Part shown: positions 18,389 to 25,975 of the stretch, piece after piece
Numbering within the stretch: position 1 is the stretch's first letter
Layout: every line of letters starts with the position of its first letter
Source of the DNA: Firmicutes bacterium CAG:646
GTDB lineage: Bacteria; Bacillota; Clostridia; Lachnospirales; Lachnospiraceae
Assembly (NCBI GenBank): GCA_000432335.1
Contig: HF995391.1
Coordinates: 1 to 35,772 of the forward strand
Reading direction: 5' to 3'
DNA length: 35,772 nucleotides
Translations under genes and position numbers: made by a program
Notes under the pieces: generated by a model
The model's database searches: none
Seen by the model: only the letters and a program-made list of their open reading frames with translations
Told to the model about the DNA's origin: nothing

Positions 18389-18589
18389 ATGAACAAAGGT
18401 ACTGTAAAATGGTTCAATGCTGAAAAAGGCTATGGTTTTATTACCGGAGAAGACGGAGCAGACGTTTTCGTACATTTTTCCGCTATTCAGGGTGAAGGAT
18501 TCAAATCTCTGGACGAAGGACAGGCTGTATCTTACGACTTAACCGAAGGCGCTCGCGGAATGCAGGCTGCTAACGTTGTGAAATTATAA
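18389..18589 (+). CDS. CspA-family cold-shock protein
   Basis: A 66-aa single-domain RNA/DNA-binding protein that melts RNA structure in the cytoplasm. The nucleic-acid binding motifs RNP1 (KGYGFI, 13-18) and RNP2 (VFVHF, 26-30) are intact, with WFN at 8-10. It has a strong GGAGG ribosome site and stands alone on the plus strand between divergent pyr genes and convergent rpmF, with its own promoter and terminator. Regulation by leader folding at low temperature is known for the family and plausible here because of the long leader. Confidence 0.95.
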   Translation: MNKGTVKWFNAEKGYGFITGEDGADVFVHFSAIQGEGFKSLDEGQAVSYDLTEGARGMQAANVVKL

Positions 18590-18627
18590 TTTTTCATTAT
18601 TGTTTCAGAGTCTAAGCAAGAAGTTTA

Positions 18628-18662
18628 AAACAGAGCTGGAAGTTTTCCGGCTCTGTTTTTTT
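18628..18662 (+). terminator. Terminator of the cold-shock gene
   Basis: Arms 18628-18641 and 18645-18658 form a stem of about 13-14 bp with a three-base loop and one G-U pair, followed by a run of T. It is a strong intrinsic terminator 39 nt after the stop codon. Confidence 0.92.
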
Positions 18663-18703
18663 AATGATGCCAGGGTCAAAAGGTCATAAACCGCGTTGTA
18701 TCA

Positions 18704-18742
18704 TAAAAAAAGATGAGTCAGCATTCACCAACTCACCTTTTA
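18704..18742 (-). terminator. Terminator after rpmF
   Basis: Arms at 18710-18718 and 18731-18739 (AAGGTGAGT with ACTCATCTT read on the minus strand) form a 9-bp stem followed by seven T. It lies just after rpmF and faces the csp terminator, separating two convergent units. Confidence 0.8.
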
Positions 18743-18751
18743 TCATTTTTC

Positions 18752-18934
18752 TTAAGCTTCCTGAGAAATAATCTCTCTCTTATTGTAAGATCCGCAAGAT
18801 TTGCAAACTCTGTGAGGCATCATCAGAGCACCACATTTGCTGCATTTTACCAGATTCGGAGCGCTCATTTTCCAGTTTGCTCTTCTCTTATCTCTTCTGG
18901 CTTTAGATGTTTTATTCTTTGGACAGATGGACAT
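18752..18934 (-). CDS. rpmF: 50S ribosomal protein L32
   Basis: A 60-aa ribosomal protein of the zinc-ribbon form: Cys31, Cys34, Cys44 and Cys47 in CSKCG and CKSCGSY would hold zinc. The basic N-terminus ends in the usual SKARRDKRRANW segment. It starts 3 nt after the yceD-like gene, the classic arrangement in bacteria, and shares its promoter. Confidence 0.97.
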   Translation of the reverse strand: MSICPKNKTSKARRDKRRANWKMSAPNLVKCSKCGALMMPHRVCKSCGSYNKREIISQEA

Positions 18935-18937
18935 TGG

Positions 18938-19465
18938 TTACACCTCCTTAAAGTTCTTAAATATATCACTGATAACAGCCATTCTGGGATCTAAATCTGC
19001 CGTATCGCAATCACAGGATCCCTGATTTAGATTTGCTCCACAACGGCTACAGATTCCTTTACAGTCCTCTTTACAGAGTACTCGCATTGGCCACCTGATT
19101 AGTATTTCATTATGCAGCAGCTTTTCGGTATCCAGTACTTTATCCTGAATAAAGCTGCTTTCATCCAGCGCCTCAATTCTCTCCTGATCCGTCAGTTTCA
19201 TGTCCGCTTCCTCTTCAATCTGAATAGAAAACGTATGAAGAACCGACTCCAGACATCTGGAACATGGTATCCATATAGATACCCTTCCTTCTCCCGTAAT
19301 CTTTAACACCTGATCATTCGTATGAACAATCGACAACATTACAGGGAACTTTTCAGCATATGAAAACTCTCCCAGCTTACAGGAGAACTTATCTCCTTCC
19401 GGTATCATTTCCACATTTTGCTGCATTCCTTCATGAGTTAATATCTTGGATAAATCAATCAGCAT
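18938..19465 (-). CDS. YceD/DUF177 family protein
   Basis: A 175-aa protein of the DUF177 family, which almost always precedes rpmF and is linked to 23S rRNA or ribosome synthesis. The conserved CSRC motif is at 68-71. The C-terminal part is rich in Cys (131, 135, 139, 142, 151, 153; CKGICSRCGANLN), consistent with a metal-binding end. The start has TAGGAG upstream. Exact role is not established. Confidence 0.9.
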   Translation of the reverse strand: MLIDLSKILTHEGMQQNVEMIPEGDKFSCKLGEFSYAEKFPVMLSIVHTNDQVLKITGEGRVSIWIPCSRCLESVLHTFSIQIEEEADMKLTDQERIEALDESSFIQDKVLDTEKLLHNEILIRWPMRVLCKEDCKGICSRCGANLNQGSCDCDTADLDPRMAVISDIFKNFKEV

Positions 19466-19491
19466 AACTTACTCCTAACCACACTCAACCA

Positions 19492-19520
19492 ATTATACAG
19501 AAGACGTACTTATTTGTCAA
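19492..19520 (-). promoter_or_regulatory. Perfect consensus promoter of yceD-rpmF
   Basis: On the minus strand TTGACA (19515-19520), 17-nt spacer, TATAAT (19492-19497). Both hexamers and the spacer match the sigma-A consensus exactly, which fits a ribosomal protein gene. The leader is only about 20 nt. It lies in the 81-nt gap after ackA, so this unit does not depend on pta-ackA transcription. Confidence 0.92.
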
Positions 19521-19546
19521 CCAGTTTTTCTCTACTTTTTTCGTTA

Positions 19547-20737
19547 TTATACCAATGCTACAGTTTCACGACAGATAGCCAGCTCTTCATTTGTAGGAAC
19601 AACCGCTACTTTTACTTTGGAATCTGGAGTAGAGATCACAATTTCTTCTCCTCTGGTATTATTTGCTTCTTTATCCAGCGTTACACCCAGATATCCCAGA
19701 TAGCTCACTACTTTTTCACGAACCGGAATCGCATTCTCACCGATACCAGCGGTGAAGATCACTGCGTCTACACCGTTCATAGCTGCCACATAACCGCCTA
19801 CAAATTTAGCAATGCTGTAGCTTAAAACTTCAATGGCATTTGCTGCTGCTTCGTTTCCGTTTTCTGCTGCTTCATTCAGGTCACGGAAATCGCTGGACAG
19901 TCCGCCAGACAGACCCAAAAGACCAGATTTCTTATTCAGCACATTCATGATGCCTGCCAGATCCAGATTCTCTTTCTTTCCGATATATTCCATGATTGCC
20001 GGATCAATGTTACCGGAACGAGTTCCCATAACAACACCTTCCAATGGAGTAAGACCCATGGTAGTATCTACACATTTTCCGTTTACTACTGCGCTGATGG
20101 AAGAACCGTTACCCAGATGACAAACGATCACTTTTGAATTTTCCGGATCCAGTCCCAGGAATTCTACTGCACGTTTGGAAACAAAGCTGTGGCTTGTTCC
20201 ATGGAAACCATATCTTCTCACTTTATACTCTTTGTAATATTCCAGAGGCAGACCATACAGATATGCTTTTGGAGGCATTGTCTGATGGAAAGCAGTATCA
20301 AATACAGCTACCTGCGGTACGCCTGGCATCAGTTCTGCACATACGCGGATACCGATCAGATTTGCAGGGTTATGAAGAGGCGCCAGATCGTTGCACTCTT
20401 CTACTGCTTTGATCATCTCATCTGTAATCACTGCGGAAGATGCAAATTTTTCTCCTCCATGAACTACACGATGTCCAATCGCGTTTACCTCTTTCAGACT
20501 GCTGATTGCTCCTGTTTTATCGTTTGTCAGTGCATCCAGAACCATCTGGATCGCTTCTTTATGCGTCGGCATAGAAGCCTCTGTCACTTCTTTGTCACAT
20601 CCGGCTTTCTGGTAAACCAGTCTTCCATCGATACCGATACGCTCACACAGACCTTTTGCAAGAACTTCCTCTGTATCAGAATTGATCAGCTGATATTTCA
20701 GAGAAGAACTTCCACAGTTAATAACTAATACGTTCAT
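19547..20737 (-). CDS. ackA: Acetate kinase
   Basis: Converts acetyl phosphate and ADP to acetate and ATP. The 396-aa length is typical. Motifs include NCGSSSLKYQ at 7-16, HRVVHGG (about 120), the phosphate loop HLGNGSS (about 207) and TPLEGVVMGTRSGNIDP. It follows pta by 29 nt in the same direction and forms the ATP-yielding acetate branch of fermentation. No strong terminator was seen in the 81 nt after it. Confidence 0.97.
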   Translation of the reverse strand: MNVLVINCGSSSLKYQLINSDTEEVLAKGLCERIGIDGRLVYQKAGCDKEVTEASMPTHKEAIQMVLDALTNDKTGAISSLKEVNAIGHRVVHGGEKFASSAVITDEMIKAVEECNDLAPLHNPANLIGIRVCAELMPGVPQVAVFDTAFHQTMPPKAYLYGLPLEYYKEYKVRRYGFHGTSHSFVSKRAVEFLGLDPENSKVIVCHLGNGSSISAVVNGKCVDTTMGLTPLEGVVMGTRSGNIDPAIMEYIGKKENLDLAGIMNVLNKKSGLLGLSGGLSSDFRDLNEAAENGNEAAANAIEVLSYSIAKFVGGYVAAMNGVDAVIFTAGIGENAIPVREKVVSYLGYLGVTLDKEANNTRGEEIVISTPDSKVKVAVVPTNEELAICRETVALV

Positions 20738-20766
20738 TTCTACTTCCTCCGCTTATTTCATCCTTT

Positions 20767-21762
20767 TTATTCTGCCTGACACTGAACTGCTGTAATGGCT
20801 ACTACACCTACGATATCTTCTGCAGAGCATCCTCTGGACAAATCGTTCACCGGTTTTGCGATACCCTGAGTAACAGGTCCGTAAGCTTCTGCCTTTGCCA
20901 GTCTCTGTACCAGTTTGTATCCGATATTTCCAGCATCCAGATCCGGGAAGATCAGAGTATTTGCTTTTCCGGCAACTTCACTGCCCGGCGCTTTTGATGC
21001 TCCTACGCTTGGAACGATAGCTGCATCCAGCTGGAATTCTCCATCCAGTTTCAGTTCCGGATTCTGTTCTTTAGCGATTCTTGTAGCTTCTACCACTTTA
21101 TCTACATCTGCATGTTTTGCGCTTCCCTTTGTGGAATGAGACAACATAGCAACTACCGGCTCTTCTTCAACCAGAAGTTTGAAGGATTCTGCGGAAGATG
21201 CTGCGATTGCTGCCAGTTCTTCCGGTGTAGGATTCTGGTTCAGTCCAGAATCAGCGAATACGAAAGTTCCGTTTGCGCCATATTCGCAATCAGGAACAAC
21301 CATCAGGAAGAATGCAGATACCAGTTTTGTACCTGGTTTTGTCTTCAGGATCTGCAGACATGGTCTTAAAGTGTCTGCTGTAGAGTGACATGCGCCGGAT
21401 ACCATTCCGTCTGCATCGCCCATCTTAACCATCATAACGCCATAGTACAGATACTGATTCAGAAGAATCTCTCTTGCCTGCTCCGGTGTCATACCTTTTT
21501 TACTTCTCAGTTCTACCAGTTTGTCCACATATGCCTGTGTTTTATCGGAAGTTGCCGGATCTACGATCACAGCTCCTGTGATGTCCAGACCTTCGCTTCC
21601 CTTTCTTACAGCTTCTTCGCTTCCTACCAGAACAACATCTGCGATTCCTTCTTTCAGTATCTGTGCAGTTGCCTCATAAGTTCTTCTGTCTTCTGTCTCC
21701 GGAAGTACGATTACCTTTTTGTTTGCTCTTGCTCTTTCTTTGATTACGTCAATAAATCCCAT
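20767..21762 (-). CDS. pta: Phosphate acetyltransferase
   Basis: Converts acetyl-CoA and phosphate to acetyl phosphate and CoA. At 331 aa it is the short form made only of the catalytic PTA_PTB domain, as in most Firmicutes, without the N-terminal regulatory domains of E. coli Pta. Sequence features include VLPETEDRRT near the start, DGMVSGACHSTADTLRP in the middle and GSEVAGKANTLIFPDLDAGNIGYKL near the end. It is the first gene of pta-ackA, behind a promoter next to a Rex-like site. Confidence 0.96.
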   Translation of the reverse strand: MGFIDVIKERARANKKVIVLPETEDRRTYEATAQILKEGIADVVLVGSEEAVRKGSEGLDITGAVIVDPATSDKTQAYVDKLVELRSKKGMTPEQAREILLNQYLYYGVMMVKMGDADGMVSGACHSTADTLRPCLQILKTKPGTKLVSAFFLMVVPDCEYGANGTFVFADSGLNQNPTPEELAAIAASSAESFKLLVEEEPVVAMLSHSTKGSAKHADVDKVVEATRIAKEQNPELKLDGEFQLDAAIVPSVGASKAPGSEVAGKANTLIFPDLDAGNIGYKLVQRLAKAEAYGPVTQGIAKPVNDLSRGCSAEDIVGVVAITAVQCQAE

Positions 21763-21788
21763 GATTCTATGACTCCTTTCGTTATTTT

Positions 21789-21822
21789 TCCTGTCAGGCA
21801 GGATTTATCAGGGTTTCCCCTG
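21789..21822 (-). other. Two hairpins in the pta leader
   Basis: The minus-strand leader of pta has CAGGG-GAAA-CCCTG (21809-21822), a 5-bp stem closed by a GNRA tetraloop, directly followed by a TCCTG/CAGGA stem (21789-21803). Neither is followed by a T run, so they more likely stabilise the message than terminate it. Confidence 0.45.
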
Positions 21823-21871
21823 TACTGTCATCGTATCGTAATACAACCGACAGTTATACTCACTTATCATA

Positions 21872-21900
21872 AGTATACCGCTTTTACATGGGAGTGACAA
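21872..21900 (-). promoter_or_regulatory. Promoter of pta-ackA
   Basis: On the minus strand TTGTCA (21895-21900), 17-nt spacer and TATACT (21872-21877). It gives a leader of about 100 nt before pta. Confidence 0.8.
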
Positions 21901-21903
21901 GGT

Positions 21904-21921
21904 TAGTTAATTTTTTAACAT
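21904..21921. promoter_or_regulatory. Candidate Rex operator
   Basis: The 18-mer TAGTTAATTTTTTAACAT matches the Rex consensus TTGTTAA-N4-TTAACAA at 12 of 14 defined positions, with both GTTAA/TTAAC half-sites intact. It ends 3 nt upstream of the pta -35 box and lies 25 nt before the tmcAL -35 box. Rex represses fermentation genes at low NADH in many Firmicutes. Binding is inferred. Confidence 0.6.
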
Positions 21922-21946
21922 TTTCTGTAAGAACTGGCAAAACTCC

Positions 21947-21975
21947 TTGTTTTCAGGCGCTTTTCCTGATAAAAT
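21947..21975 (+). promoter_or_regulatory. Promoter of tmcAL
   Basis: TTGTTT (21947-21952), a 17-nt spacer and TAAAAT (21970-21975) on the plus strand, 38 nt before the tmcAL start codon. Confidence 0.65.
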
Positions 21976-22013
21976 AGGAAAATAATTTTATGTATTTTTT
22001 GAGGTGCAAACAG

Positions 22014-23246
22014 ATGAAAATAGCAGGGATCATAGCAGAATACAATCCATTCCACAAAGGTCACGCCTATCATATTCAAAAAACCAGAGAACTTACCGGA
22101 GCAGATTTCGTTATTGTTGTTATCAGCGGAGACTTTGTCCAGCGGGGAGCTCCCGCCTTTTTCCCCAAGGATCTTCGCGCCCATATGGCGCTTCTGGGCG
22201 GAGCAGATCTTGTCTTTGAACTTCCCGCTATCTCTTCCTGCGAAAGCGCAGAGTTCTTCGCCGCCGCAGGCGTCCAGCTTCTGGATGGCCTGGGCTGCGT
22301 AGACGTGCTGTCTTTCGGCAGTGAGGCAGGAGATATCCGCCTTTTTCAGGAAGCCGCCTCCTTCTTTGCGAACGAGACTACTCCATTTCAGAACGCTCTT
22401 CGCAGCCATCTGAAAACAGGAATGTCTTATCCTGCCGCAAGAACCGCCGCCTTCCTCTCATCCTTCCCACCTTCCGGAAAAGAGGAAAAAGAAATCGCCA
22501 AATTGCTCTCCTCTCCTAATAACATTCTGGGAATTGAATACTGTAAAGCGCTTCTCTCTCTGCAAAGCCCGATCCAACCAGTGACGATTATTCGGAAAGG
22601 AAGCTCCTACCATGAACAAAATCTGTCGGAAAGCTATCCTTCTGCCTCCGCTCTTCGGAAGGCTCTGACAGATATCCAGAAAAATGATGTTCCCAAAGAA
22701 CTCTCCTCCGGTTTTCCCGATTCTGTATGGAATCTTCTGGAACACTCTGACTGGAAACATCTGCTTTTGCGGGAAGAGGATTTCTCTCTTCTGTTTCGTC
22801 ATCTTCTGTACGGGATTCCCGCCGACCGTCTGGCTGCCTGTCAGGATATGACTCCCGACCTTCTTTCCCGCATTCTGAATACGCGGGATCAATATGAGAA
22901 TTTTTCTCAATATGTGTCGCTTTTAAAGACCAGAGAACTTACCTACAGCCGAATCAGCAGGACGTTATTTCATGCCCTTTTGAACATCCAGGAAGTCCCC
23001 CCCATAGCCTATGCCCGTCTTCTCGGCTTTCGGCGCAGCGCTCTGCCTGTTCTTGGTCGCATTAAGCAGCAGGGAACGCTGCCGGTAATCAGCAAACTGG
23101 CGGATGTCTCCAAAAAGCTCTCTCCCGATGCCAGAAACATTCTGGAAGAAAATATCCGTATCTCGCACCTGTATGAATCTGTCCTTTGCGAAAAATATTC
23201 CCGTTCCTTTACCAATGAGTACAGACGGCAGTTAATCATCCTGTGA
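22014..23246 (+). CDS. tmcAL: tRNA(Met) cytidine acetate ligase (TmcAL/YlbM)
   Basis: A 410-aa enzyme that activates acetate with ATP and transfers the acetyl group to the wobble cytidine (C34) of elongator tRNA-Met, making ac4C. The nucleotidyltransferase motif EYNPFHKGH (residues 9-17) contains the HxGH signature; RKGSSYHE (about 196) matches the conserved second motif. GAGGTG 7 nt before ATG 22014 fixes this start over an in-frame ATG at 21990. It is divergent from pta-ackA, whose end product acetate is its substrate. Family identification is strong; the function is taken from the B. subtilis homologue. Confidence 0.9.
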   Translation: MKIAGIIAEYNPFHKGHAYHIQKTRELTGADFVIVVISGDFVQRGAPAFFPKDLRAHMALLGGADLVFELPAISSCESAEFFAAAGVQLLDGLGCVDVLSFGSEAGDIRLFQEAASFFANETTPFQNALRSHLKTGMSYPAARTAAFLSSFPPSGKEEKEIAKLLSSPNNILGIEYCKALLSLQSPIQPVTIIRKGSSYHEQNLSESYPSASALRKALTDIQKNDVPKELSSGFPDSVWNLLEHSDWKHLLLREEDFSLLFRHLLYGIPADRLAACQDMTPDLLSRILNTRDQYENFSQYVSLLKTRELTYSRISRTLFHALLNIQEVPPIAYARLLGFRRSALPVLGRIKQQGTLPVISKLADVSKKLSPDARNILEENIRISHLYESVLCEKYSRSFTNEYRRQLIIL

Positions 23247-23257
23247 TCTGCCGTCTG
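23222..23257. repeat. 10-bp perfect inverted repeat over the tmcAL stop codon
   Basis: CAGACGGCAG (23222-23231) and CTGCCGTCTG (23248-23257) are exact inverted copies 16 nt apart, with the tmcAL stop inside the loop. A T-rich stretch follows on the plus strand only after about 13 nt. It may end or protect the transcripts of tmcAL and the convergent adhesin gene. Confidence 0.5.
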
Positions 23258-23280
23258 CTTCCCTCCTGGAATTTTTCTTT

Positions 23281-25488
23281 TTACTTCTTTTCAAAATGAT
23301 TGGTTACCGTAGCCGTATCGGAGTATTCTCCATAATGAATCTTACGGTTTTCAAACAGTACGCTTCCATCTCCAAACTTCAGATCTGCAAAAACTTCTCC
23401 TTGAATTTTTACCAACCCATGGATTGTCTGACTCTCCTCTTTTTTTACGGTCACATTTTCTGTCTGGGAAATAATATCTGTGAGAATATATCGCATCGTA
23501 TCTTCCTGCTCCGTGATCTGATAGTCTCCTGCCGGTATATCTTTGACCTCTGTTTTTCCCATCAGATACTCCCCCTGCTGCTCCATCATCTCCGGTGTTA
23601 TTTCCACCCAACAGTGATATCCATGCTTTTTTCCATTCAGATCCGTTCCGCTGATTCTGAAAAAGAACGTAGGATTTCCATGTTCCCAAGTGACCTCATC
23701 CTTCCGTATTCTCTTACAGACGGTAATCGTTCTTCCTGGATAATTGGGAGCCTCCAACTGCAAAGTAACCTTTCCCGGCTTCTCCACAAGAATTTCCTGG
23801 CTCCACGCACAGTGATATCCTGCCGGAAGTCCGGTCTCTTTTATCAAAAATTTTCCCTGATTTTCCTGCGTTCTGGTAAGCGGTTTCTCCGTCTTATAGA
23901 GCTGTGCTGTTTTGTCATAAACCATTTTCTCCAGAATCTCTTCTCTGTACTTTCCAGCCGCTTCCTCCCATTCATAGATGCAAAATTCCGCTCCTTCCAG
24001 ATTTTTTCCCGAATCAATATCATATTTCATCACTTCCACATCTGCCTGAGGAATCTTCTTTTTATCCCGAAAAGTAAAGGGATCGTTCACATTTTCTGAC
24101 CAGAAACCATCTTCTTTCATACGGATCTGTCTGCCTCCATAGACTGCATAATCCTGTTCATCCGCCGCATTTTCTTTTACATAATTCTCATCATAAGGCT
24201 CCGGCGCCTGATCCTCCCGGATAAGGAAACGACCGTCTACTGTGGACGTATACTCAATATCGGAATATGCATAGCTCCCGTCTCCAAGATCTTTGAAATC
24301 TCCTGCTTTTTTACTGTATTGTTTTCCATCATAAAGCCACAGAGAAAATTTTGCTCCTGGCAAAGGTTCTCCCGTTTCTGCATCCGTCTTATATATCTTC
24401 AAATTTTGTTTCACTCTTGGAATATGCAAATCTACCTTGGCATCAAAAACAGACGTTCCTCCGGAATTTCCCCAGGTAAGAAAACACACCTTTTGAACAT
24501 TTTCTCCACCCCGATACTTATAAATTCCACCTCCCCAATATCTGGAAACCGTAGCTTTTACACGAACCGGCACAGTATGCCCGGTAAGCTGCCACTGCTT
24601 ATACTGATTTTCACCAATCACTACCTGAAAATCCGCATAAGTCTGAGGACCATTTTTCTTCACTGTTACCCCATCGGGGACCTGAACCTCGTATCCCGTC
24701 AGTTGTTCCCGAAAATCATATCCATAATAACTCTTAAAATCTGCCGAAAAAACTCCCGAGGAAATATAGTTTCCGTTATCATAATACCAGGAATCCTGAT
24801 AGCCTTTCAGCGAAAAGGTACAACTATTCATATCCAGCCAGCCATCTGCAGTAAATCCACCGTAGTTTCCCGGATTTCTGGCATCCGAAACCAAACGGCT
24901 GATCCGGCTGTAAGCAAGCTCCTTTTCCCCCTGTGTCGCCTGACTTTTATTCATCCCCCGCAGCATGGCTTCCAGCGTATATTCTCCATTCAGCACATGG
25001 ATCGCCATCTGAGTGACAAAGTAATCCATCTGCCAGTCTCCGGTAGAATAAGGCGCATACCGGCAGGGCTGCCCGTAATATACAGCTCCATAATACAGCG
25101 CATACGAGACTTCCCGGTTCGCCCAACCGATATATTCCATAGGAAGCCCGCCTGTAGGACTGTCTTTCGCAAATTCCAGACAATAGACATACCTCCATTT
25201 TCCTCCTCCGTCAGGATTTTTATCATCTCCTTCAATATACTTGATCCCCACACCCAGATTGGGGTATTCCGGCGTACTTGGCACATCGTCCCATCGCCTG
25301 AATTTATCATACCGCACACCGGAAACCGGCAGACGGGAACCATTATCAAAGGCAAACTGCTGTACCTCTCCTTCTCTCTGCTCAATATAGAATTCTACCT
25401 CCGCCCCCTCTGCCCAAATATGAAAAACAGGGAAACTCAACAGAAAAATCAGCAGCAGCGCCATTATCCTCTTAGCCGTTTTCTTCAC
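23281..25488 (-). CDS. Thioester-domain (TQxA) surface adhesin with CnaB-like domains
   Basis: A 735-aa secreted protein. Residues 1-29 form an ordinary signal peptide. The thioester domain follows: Cys103 in YVYCLEF and Gln160 in the TQMA motif would form the internal Cys-Gln thioester that bonds covalently to host or matrix amines. Two CnaB/SpaA-type beta-sandwiches start near 361 (LKIYKTDAETGEPLPGAKFSL) and 482 (VEVMKYDIDSGKNLEGAEFCI); Lys367 and Lys488 are candidate isopeptide lysines, with the matching Glu near 425 and 551. A third pilin-like domain spans about 585-733. The protein ends in NHFEKK without an LPxTG motif or membrane helix, so the mode of attachment is unclear. The GTG start overlaps the SipW gene by 17 nt and has GGAGAG upstream. 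Domain calls are by motif; adhesion is inferred from the family. Confidence 0.85.
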   Translation of the reverse strand: MKKTAKRIMALLLIFLLSFPVFHIWAEGAEVEFYIEQREGEVQQFAFDNGSRLPVSGVRYDKFRRWDDVPSTPEYPNLGVGIKYIEGDDKNPDGGGKWRYVYCLEFAKDSPTGGLPMEYIGWANREVSYALYYGAVYYGQPCRYAPYSTGDWQMDYFVTQMAIHVLNGEYTLEAMLRGMNKSQATQGEKELAYSRISRLVSDARNPGNYGGFTADGWLDMNSCTFSLKGYQDSWYYDNGNYISSGVFSADFKSYYGYDFREQLTGYEVQVPDGVTVKKNGPQTYADFQVVIGENQYKQWQLTGHTVPVRVKATVSRYWGGGIYKYRGGENVQKVCFLTWGNSGGTSVFDAKVDLHIPRVKQNLKIYKTDAETGEPLPGAKFSLWLYDGKQYSKKAGDFKDLGDGSYAYSDIEYTSTVDGRFLIREDQAPEPYDENYVKENAADEQDYAVYGGRQIRMKEDGFWSENVNDPFTFRDKKKIPQADVEVMKYDIDSGKNLEGAEFCIYEWEEAAGKYREEILEKMVYDKTAQLYKTEKPLTRTQENQGKFLIKETGLPAGYHCAWSQEILVEKPGKVTLQLEAPNYPGRTITVCKRIRKDEVTWEHGNPTFFFRISGTDLNGKKHGYHCWVEITPEMMEQQGEYLMGKTEVKDIPAGDYQITEQEDTMRYILTDIISQTENVTVKKEESQTIHGLVKIQGEVFADLKFGDGSVLFENRKIHYGEYSDTATVTNHFEKK

Positions 25489-25975
25489 TGTTTGCTCTTC
25501 TCTCCTTTCTGTACCACAAAAAATCCATCGCCAACAAAATCACTATCCCCCCGCCAAGCCAGAAGCGATTCCCGCCTGTCTGAATAAAATCCGCTCCATA
25601 TCCAAGATACGGAATGGAAAACACCTCCTTCCCTACATACTGAGAAAAATCCACCATACCCGGGTCTGCGTTTTCGTTGGCATCCCCTTTCGTCTGAAAC
25701 ATTTTTTTCTTTTCATCCACCTGAATGACACGATGAAGCACCTGCATCTGCTCCCCTCTCCGATAGGCGATCACATCTTGCTCCTGAATCTCCTCCGGGG
25801 GAATATTTTCCGAAATATAAACTAGGCTCCCCACGGAAATCTCCGGTTCCATAGAACCAGACAAAACAATCTGCGGCTTGATTTTAAACAAATACGGAAC
25901 CAAAATCAGCAGAATACTCAGCATTCCCAGCAGCGTCAGAAGAAAAAAGATTCCATTGATACACTTTCTCACCAT
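25472..25975 (-). CDS. sipW: Signal peptidase I, SipW/ER type
   Basis: A 167-aa membrane peptidase with a helix at about 9-30, the catalytic Ser41 in SGSMEP and a His81 (VLHRVIQV) where ordinary bacterial signal peptidases have the catalytic Lys. This Ser/His arrangement marks the ER/archaeal type, of which SipW processing TasA in Bacillus is the model. GDANENADP (about 96-104) is the usual later box, and a second membrane helix lies near 141-158. It overlaps the preceding subunit gene by 7 nt and the adhesin gene by 17 nt, so it is made together with its probable substrates. Confidence 0.92.
   Translation of the reverse strand: MVRKCINGIFFLLTLLGMLSILLILVPYLFKIKPQIVLSGSMEPEISVGSLVYISENIPPEEIQEQDVIAYRRGEQMQVLHRVIQVDEKKKMFQTKGDANENADPGMVDFSQYVGKEVFSIPYLGYGADFIQTGGNRFWLGGGIVILLAMDFLWYRKERRANSEENG

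Noticed and set aside
24319..25587. 422-codon open frame on the plus strand
   Set aside because: It is fully antisense to the thioester adhesin and SipW genes, has no ribosome site, and its product shows no domain and is rich in residues expected from reverse-complement reading.
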